DNA from: RBG-16-66-20 sp039931635 | GTDB taxonomy: Bacteria; Pseudomonadota; Gammaproteobacteria; Burkholderiales; SG8-39 | Length of the DNA: 19,006 nucleotides | Assembly (NCBI GenBank): GCA_039931635.1 | Contig: JBDTRO010000253.1 | Coordinates: 1 to 19,006, forward strand | Direction: 5' to 3' | Shown here: piece after piece, positions 13,753 to 19,006 of the stretch | Numbering within the stretch: position 1 is the first letter of the stretch | How the letters are laid out: each line of letters opens with the position of its first letter | Made by a program: the position numbers and the translations under genes | Notes under the pieces: model-generated | What the model was told of the DNA's origin: nothing | Databases searched by the model: none | Seen by the model: the letters and a program-made list of their open reading frames with translations, nothing else

Positions 13753-14958
13753 ATGAACGCACCTGCCGGGAAATTGCATTCGCCAGTCGAGAGAATCCGG
13801 TCCTATCACAGCGAGTTGCGCGCGATCCGGCGCGACATCCACGCCCATCCGGAACTCGCATTCCAGGAAAACCGCACCTCGCAGCTGGTTGCCGATCAAC
13901 TCGCGGCCTGGGGTATCGAAGTGCATCGCGGCCTGGCCAAGACCGGCCTGGTAGGCGTGGTCAAGGGAAAGAAATCCTCCAGCGGCCGCTCGGTCGGCCT
14001 GCGCGCCGACATGGACTGCCTCCCCATGCACGAGACCGGCAGCATCCCGCACAAGTCGACGCACGCCGGACGCATGCACGCCTGCGGCCATGACGGTCAC
14101 ACGACGATGCTGCTCGGCACCGCGCGCTATCTGCAGGAAACGCGCAATTTCGATGGCACCGCATACCTGATCTTCCAGCCGGCCGAGGAAGGCGGCGGTG
14201 GCGGCAAGGTCATGGTCGACGAGGGCCTGTTCGACCGCTTCCCCGCGAATGAGGTCTATGCGTTGCACAACTGGCCCGGGTTGCCTCCCGGACAGATGGC
14301 GGTGCGGCCGGGGCCCGTGATGGCGGCCACCGATGAAATCGTGATCAAGGTCCGCGGCAAGGGCGGACACGCCGCGATGCCGCACCTCACCGTCGACCCC
14401 GTGGTGATCACCGCGCAGGTGATCTCCGCGCTCCAGACCATTGCCAGCCGCAACGCCAGCCCGGTGGATGCAATCGTGGTGTCGGTGTGCTCGATGGAAA
14501 CCAGCCAGACCGGCGTATTCAACGTGATTCCCGACTTCGTCAAGCTGATCGGCACCGTGCGCAGTTTCCGTCCGGAGACGCGCGCGCTGGCCGAGGCGCG
14601 CATCAAGGAAATCGTCACCGGCATCGCCAAGGCGATGGGCGGGAGTGCGGAGGTCGATTACAACCTCGGCTACCCCTCGACCATCAACAGCGAACGCGAA
14701 GCGGTATTCGCCGCGAAGGTGGGCGAACGCGTGTTCGGCAAGAACAACGTGTTTACCGATGCCGAACCCACCATGGGCGGCGAGGATTTCTCCTACATGC
14801 TGCAGGCTCGGCCGGGCGCCTATGTCTTTCTCGGCCAGGGGGGCGGACCGAACAACTGCTTCCTGCATAACCCCGGCTACGACTTCAACGACGACGTGAT
14901 TCCGCTCGGCGCCGGCTTCCTTGCCGCACTGATCGAGGAATCATTGCCACTGAAGTAG
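13753..14958 (+). CDS. M20-family amidohydrolase (hippurate hydrolase/aminoacylase-like)
   Basis: The 401-aa product is a metal-dependent amidohydrolase of peptidase family M20, subgroup M20D, which cleaves N-acyl amino acids and related amides. Metal ligands are visible: Cys111 and His113 in MHACGHDGHT, the Glu145-Glu146 pair in FQPAEEGGGG, His172 in LHNWPGLPPG and His372 in FLHNPGYDFNDD. The small dimerisation domain is inserted at about 190-300 and has GKGGHAAMPHLTVDP. RDIHAHPELAFQE and LRADMDCLPMHE complete the family pattern. There is no signal peptide, so it acts in the cytoplasm. It lies between the two permease genes of an importer, same strand, with short gaps, so its substrate is likely to be what the transporter brings in. 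The exact amide (hippurate, N-acetyl amino acid, aminobenzoyl-glutamate, auxin conjugate) cannot be decided. Confidence 0.92.
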   Translation: MNAPAGKLHSPVERIRSYHSELRAIRRDIHAHPELAFQENRTSQLVADQLAAWGIEVHRGLAKTGLVGVVKGKKSSSGRSVGLRADMDCLPMHETGSIPHKSTHAGRMHACGHDGHTTMLLGTARYLQETRNFDGTAYLIFQPAEEGGGGGKVMVDEGLFDRFPANEVYALHNWPGLPPGQMAVRPGPVMAATDEIVIKVRGKGGHAAMPHLTVDPVVITAQVISALQTIASRNASPVDAIVVSVCSMETSQTGVFNVIPDFVKLIGTVRSFRPETRALAEARIKEIVTGIAKAMGGSAEVDYNLGYPSTINSEREAVFAAKVGERVFGKNNVFTDAEPTMGGEDFSYMLQARPGAYVFLGQGGGPNNCFLHNPGYDFNDDVIPLGAGFLAALIEESLPLK

Positions 14959-14974
14959 CGGCGGGACCGCGCCG

Positions 14975-15883
14975 GTGAACCTGCGAGCCCTGTGGGGCCA
15001 CGACGTCGCGTACAGCTTCCGCCAGTCGCCGGTGGCGATCGCTGCCGCCGTGCTGACGGTGATCTGCATCGGCGGGGCGCTGCTCGCGCCCTGGCTCGCG
15101 CCGCAGAATCCGTTCGACGCCGCGGCACTCGACCTGAACCAGGCTTTCGTGCCCCCGGCGTGGGTGGCGCAGGACGCGACGAAGTACCTTCTGGGCACGG
15201 ACGACCAGGGACGCGACATACTCTCGACGATCCTGTACGGCGCGCGGATTTCCCTCGGCGTCGGCGTGGCAGCGGTGCTGTTCGCCCTCGTGCTCGGCGT
15301 TACGCTCGGTCTCCTGTCGGGCTATCTCGGCGGGCGGCTGGATGCTTTCATCATGCGCGTTGCCGACATCCAGCTGTCCTTTCCCGCCATCCTGATCGCA
15401 TTGCTGGTAGATGGCGTCGCGCGCGTCGCGCTACCCACCAACTCGCACGACGAGATTGCAATTCCCGTACTGATCTTCGCCATTGGCATTTCGGGATGGG
15501 TACAGTACGCGCGCACGGTACGCGGCTCGACATTGGTCGAGAAAAACAAGGAATACGTGCAGGCGGCCCGGGTCATCGGGCGGCCGCCGCTGGCGATCAT
15601 GCTGCGCCACGTGCTGCCGAACGTGATGGGGCCGGTGCTGGTGATCGCCACGATTCACATCGCGACCGCGATCATCACCGAGGCCACGCTTTCGTTTCTC
15701 GGCGTCGGCGTGCCGCCTACCCGCCCCTCCCTCGGCACCCTGATCCGCATCGGCAACGAATTCCTGCTGTCGGGCGAATGGTGGATCACGCTGTTTCCCG
15801 GCATTGCCCTGGTCACGCTGGTGCTGTCGGTAAATCTGCTTGGCGACTGGCTGCGCGACGCCCTGAATCCGAGGTTGCGATAA
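14975..15883 (+). CDS. Opp/Dpp-type ABC transporter permease (OppC/DppC-like)
   Basis: This is the second permease of the importer, 302 aa from a GTG start 16 bases after the amidohydrolase gene. The N-terminal cytoplasmic stretch with YSFRQSPVAIAAAVL and a first helix leads to APWLAPQNPFD, then LGTDDQGRDILSTILYGARI (73-92), a strong marker of OppC/DppC proteins. Five further membrane helices follow. The EAA loop lies at about 187-221 (YVQAARVIGRPPLAIMLRHV), and AITEATLSFLGVGVPP-like residues and GDWLRDALNPRLR end the protein as expected. The stop codon directly abuts the ATG of the next gene. It should pair with the permease encoded at 12737 as a heterodimer. Confidence 0.93.
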   Translation: MNLRALWGHDVAYSFRQSPVAIAAAVLTVICIGGALLAPWLAPQNPFDAAALDLNQAFVPPAWVAQDATKYLLGTDDQGRDILSTILYGARISLGVGVAAVLFALVLGVTLGLLSGYLGGRLDAFIMRVADIQLSFPAILIALLVDGVARVALPTNSHDEIAIPVLIFAIGISGWVQYARTVRGSTLVEKNKEYVQAARVIGRPPLAIMLRHVLPNVMGPVLVIATIHIATAIITEATLSFLGVGVPPTRPSLGTLIRIGNEFLLSGEWWITLFPGIALVTLVLSVNLLGDWLRDALNPRLR

Positions 15884-16859
15884 ATGAGCGCTGCGCCGCA
15901 GATGGTCCTGGAAGTCAAGAACCTGAGCATTGAATTTCCGACACGCCGCGGCAGGCTGGTCGCGGTGGACGGCATCTCGTTCTCGATCGCGCCAGGCGAA
16001 ATTCTCGGCGTGGTGGGCGAATCGGGTGCCGGCAAATCGATCACCGGAGCCGCGGTTATCGGCTTGCTCGACCCGCCTGGCCGCATCTCTGGCGGCGAGA
16101 TCCTGCTCGAAGGCCAGCGCATAGACAACCTGAAGTATGACGATATGCGCCGCGTGCGCGGCCGGCGCATCGGTGCGATCTTCCAGGATCCGCTGACCTC
16201 GCTCAATCCGCTCTACACCGTAGGCGAGCAGCTGGTTGAAACCATCCGCACGCACCTCGACGTCGGTGCCGGCGAAGCGCGCGAGCGGGCGCTGGCGCTG
16301 CTGCGCGAAGTGGGCATCCCGGCGCCCGAGGCCCGCATCGACCACTACCCGCACCAGTTCTCCGGGGGCATGCGCCAGCGTGTTGTGATCGCGCTTGCCC
16401 TGTGCGCGGAGCCGCGCCTGATCATCGCGGACGAACCCACGACCGCCCTCGATGTTTCGATCCAGGCGCAGATCATCCAGCTGCTGAAGAAGCTCGCGCG
16501 CGAGCATCGCACTGCGGTAATGCTGATCACGCACGACATGGGCGTCATCGCCGAGACGGCCGACCGGGTCGCGGTCATGTATGCCGGCCGCATCGCCGAG
16601 ATCGGCCCGGTGCGCGAGGTAGTTCGCGCCGCGAAGCATCCCTATACGGCCGGGTTGATGGGCTCGATACCCAAAATACGCATTGCCACGGCGAAAATGC
16701 ATGCGCCGCTGGTGCAGATCGAAGGCGCGATGCCGCGCCTGAATGCCATCCCCTCCGGCTGCGCCTTCCACCCGCGCTGCGGCAAGAGCTTCGATCGCTG
16801 CAGGACCGAGCGCCCCGAGCCGCTGCTGGTCGGAGCCAACCTCACCGCCTGCTGGCTCT

Positions 16860-16888
<29 letters not shown>
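15884..16888 (+). CDS. Opp/Dpp-type ABC transporter ATP-binding protein (OppD/DppD-like)
   Basis: This 334-aa cytoplasmic ATPase is the D-type subunit of the importer. Walker A is GESGAGKS (45-52), the Q-loop IFQDPLTSLNP has Gln101, the signature is FSGGMRQR (159-166) and Walker B is IIADEPTTALD (Asp183, Glu184), with a switch His in LITHDMG. The C-terminal oligopeptide-transporter extension includes HPYTAGLMGSIPK and SGCAFHPRCGKSFDRC; cysteines in this part bind an iron-sulfur cluster in some relatives. A GAGG ribosome site (15871-15874) precedes the ATG by 9 bases. Its last 29 bases overlap the start of the next gene, so the two ATPases are probably made together. Confidence 0.94.
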
Positions 16889-17858
<970 letters not shown>

Positions 17859-17863
17859 GAACA

Positions 17864-17881
17864 GGGGAACCAAGGTTCCCC
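17864..17881. terminator. hairpin between convergent importer and AsmA genes
   Basis: GGGGAACC (17864-17871), AA and GGTTCCCC (17874-17881) form a perfect 8-base inverted repeat in the 35-base gap between two convergent stop codons. Downstream comes a C-rich stretch and no run of T's on either strand, so it is not a standard intrinsic terminator. It may protect 3' ends or act with Rho. Confidence 0.5.
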
Positions 17882-17893
17882 CAGTCCCCCCTC

Positions 17894-19006
17894 CTAGCGC
17901 TTGAAGAGACCACGCACCGCGTCCGTCACGCCGCCTACGCCTTTTTTGCCGATCTCCGTCACCGAACCCGCGGCGCCTCCGGCTACGCTGCCCAGCAGCG
18001 CGGAGTAATCGACGTTCCATTCCGGATTGTCGAGCGCGCCGGACAGCTTCACCGGAATAGTGACGCCGGCGACGTTTGCGATATCGCGTCCGCCCTGCCC
18101 CTTCGTGGTCGCGGCGAGCGTCGCCTTGGCCAGGTAATCAATGCCGTTGTTACCGATATCCAGATTGCCCGCGCCACCGAGCCGCAGGAAGGGCGATTGC
18201 GCTTTCAAGTCGTCATTGTGGGCGACGCCGTTCTTGATCGCGAAACTCGCGCTCAATTCCGAGAAGTCCGTTTTCTGGGAAGGATCGTTCTTCGTTGTCT
18301 TTGCGCCAAGCGCGGATTTTACGTTGCGCGCACCTTCGGCGAGATTGATGCCTTTGATCGCTCCATCCTTCACCTGGACGCGCGCGCTGCCCGCAAGCGC
18401 CCTTTTCAGAGCAAGTGTCGTGCCTCCCGCAGTCTGCACGTCAAACACTATGTTGCCGTGTCCCTCCAGCATGTCTTTACGCGCGTAGTCGCGCAGCAAT
18501 GGGCCCACCGCGACGTTCTGGATGTCCTCCTTGACCTGGATACGATTGCCGTTCGCGTCCGCACCAATAGAGCCCGAAAGCTTCCCTCCATACAGGTTTG
18601 CACTGTGCGGCGCGATTTCGAGTTTGCCGTCGGCAAGCTTGACCTGCGCTTTTACGCTCTCGAGCTTGACGCGCATCGCCGTGAGCGCGCCGATCGCCAG
18701 CTTTCCATCCACCGTTTTGCGACGCAGCACGGCAAGATCGACAGGCTCGTCCCCCTTGCCGTCCTTCTTGTCGGCCGGTATGTAGCGATCCACATTCAGT
18801 CGGTCGAACTCGGCATCGAAATTCACTTTCAACGGCGCGAAATTCGTCAACCCGACCCTGATTTTCAGAGTGGAGTCATCCAGCTTGCCCGAGACCTCGG
18901 CCTGCAGATCCTGCTTTGCCAGGTTCGCCTTGATGGCCGCGTCGACTTTAGCCTTGGCGGTTATGCCCGCGACGGCGACATCCAGATCCAGCGACACTTT
19001 CGGTAT
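17894..19006 (-). CDS. AsmA-family protein, C-terminal part
   Basis: The frame is open to the right edge; on the minus strand the codons ATA, CCG and AAA precede the first GTG without a stop, so the N-terminus lies outside the window. At least 370 residues are visible. AsmA-family proteins are large, inner-membrane-anchored periplasmic proteins with a beta-rich groove, linked to outer-membrane biogenesis and lipid transport. Family signs are the repeated beta segments, FDAEFDRLNVDRYIP, LYGGKLSGSIGADANG, the VGPLLRDYARKDMLEGHGNI region, SARVQVKDGAIKGINLAEG and the closing WNVDYSALLGS. The C-terminus ends in VGGVTDAVRGLFKR. The gene is convergent with the importer operon and is probably unrelated to it in function. 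Which AsmA subfamily it belongs to cannot be decided without the missing part. Confidence 0.88.
   Translation of the reverse strand: MPKVSLDLDVAVAGITAKAKVDAAIKANLAKQDLQAEVSGKLDDSTLKIRVGLTNFAPLKVNFDAEFDRLNVDRYIPADKKDGKGDEPVDLAVLRRKTVDGKLAIGALTAMRVKLESVKAQVKLADGKLEIAPHSANLYGGKLSGSIGADANGNRIQVKEDIQNVAVGPLLRDYARKDMLEGHGNIVFDVQTAGGTTLALKRALAGSARVQVKDGAIKGINLAEGARNVKSALGAKTTKNDPSQKTDFSELSASFAIKNGVAHNDDLKAQSPFLRLGGAGNLDIGNNGIDYLAKATLAATTKGQGGRDIANVAGVTIPVKLSGALDNPEWNVDYSALLGSVAGGAAGSVTEIGKKGVGGVTDAVRGLFKR

Overview
The window is GC-rich, almost fully coding chromosomal DNA. The order kdsD-kdsC-lptC-lptA-lptB-rpoN-hpf-ptsN-hprK-rapZ, with HPr kinase/phosphorylase present and no HPr gene between ptsN and rapZ, is the arrangement I associate with Betaproteobacteria. 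Inner-membrane LptC, periplasmic LptA and KdsD/KdsC imply a Gram-negative outer membrane with Kdo-containing LPS. No tRNA, rRNA, insertion sequence, CRISPR array or phage gene was seen.

Layout. (1) 1-731: the 3' part of a gene for a membrane-anchored, TPR-like helical protein whose start lies outside the window. (2) 732-1605: a self-contained type IV pilin-like unit. It has phased upstream repeats, a very good sigma-54 (-24/-12) promoter, a palindrome at the predicted mRNA 5' end, a 228-aa prepilin gene and an intrinsic terminator. (3) 1617-3602, minus strand: a KefB-type CPA2 cation/proton antiporter with an RCK (TrkA) domain. (4) 3642-11702, plus strand: a tightly packed series of eleven genes. 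Kdo synthesis (kdsD, kdsC) is followed by LPS transport (lptC, lptA, lptB), sigma-54 (rpoN), ribosome hibernation (hpf), the nitrogen-PTS/HPr regulators (ptsN, hprK, rapZ) and a Lon N-terminal-domain protein. Many neighbours overlap by 1-32 bases, so translational coupling is likely. A perfect TATAAT before ptsN suggests an internal promoter. (5) 11688-12692, minus strand: mutY, tail-to-tail with the Lon-domain gene and overlapping it by 15 bases. (6) 12737-17858, plus strand: a peptide/nickel-type (Opp/Dpp) ABC importer with two permeases and two ATPases. An M20-family amidohydrolase sits between the permeases and no substrate-binding protein gene is visible. (7) 17894-19006, minus strand: the C-terminal part of an AsmA-family protein that runs off the right edge.

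How it fits together. Region 4 combines making the Kdo sugar for LPS, moving LPS to the outer membrane, and global regulators of nitrogen, carbon and envelope state. Region 6 reads as a transport-and-hydrolyse module for an N-acylated amino acid or peptide-like compound; this is inferred from gene order. The most interesting non-coding signal is the pilin control region. It predicts sigma-54-dependent transcription driven by an unidentified enhancer-binding protein, and the same window encodes RpoN itself. Nothing here amounts to a clearly new system. The best leads are the pilin promoter architecture, the amidohydrolase inside the importer operon, and genes whose -10 boxes lie so close to the start codon that leaderless translation is plausible.
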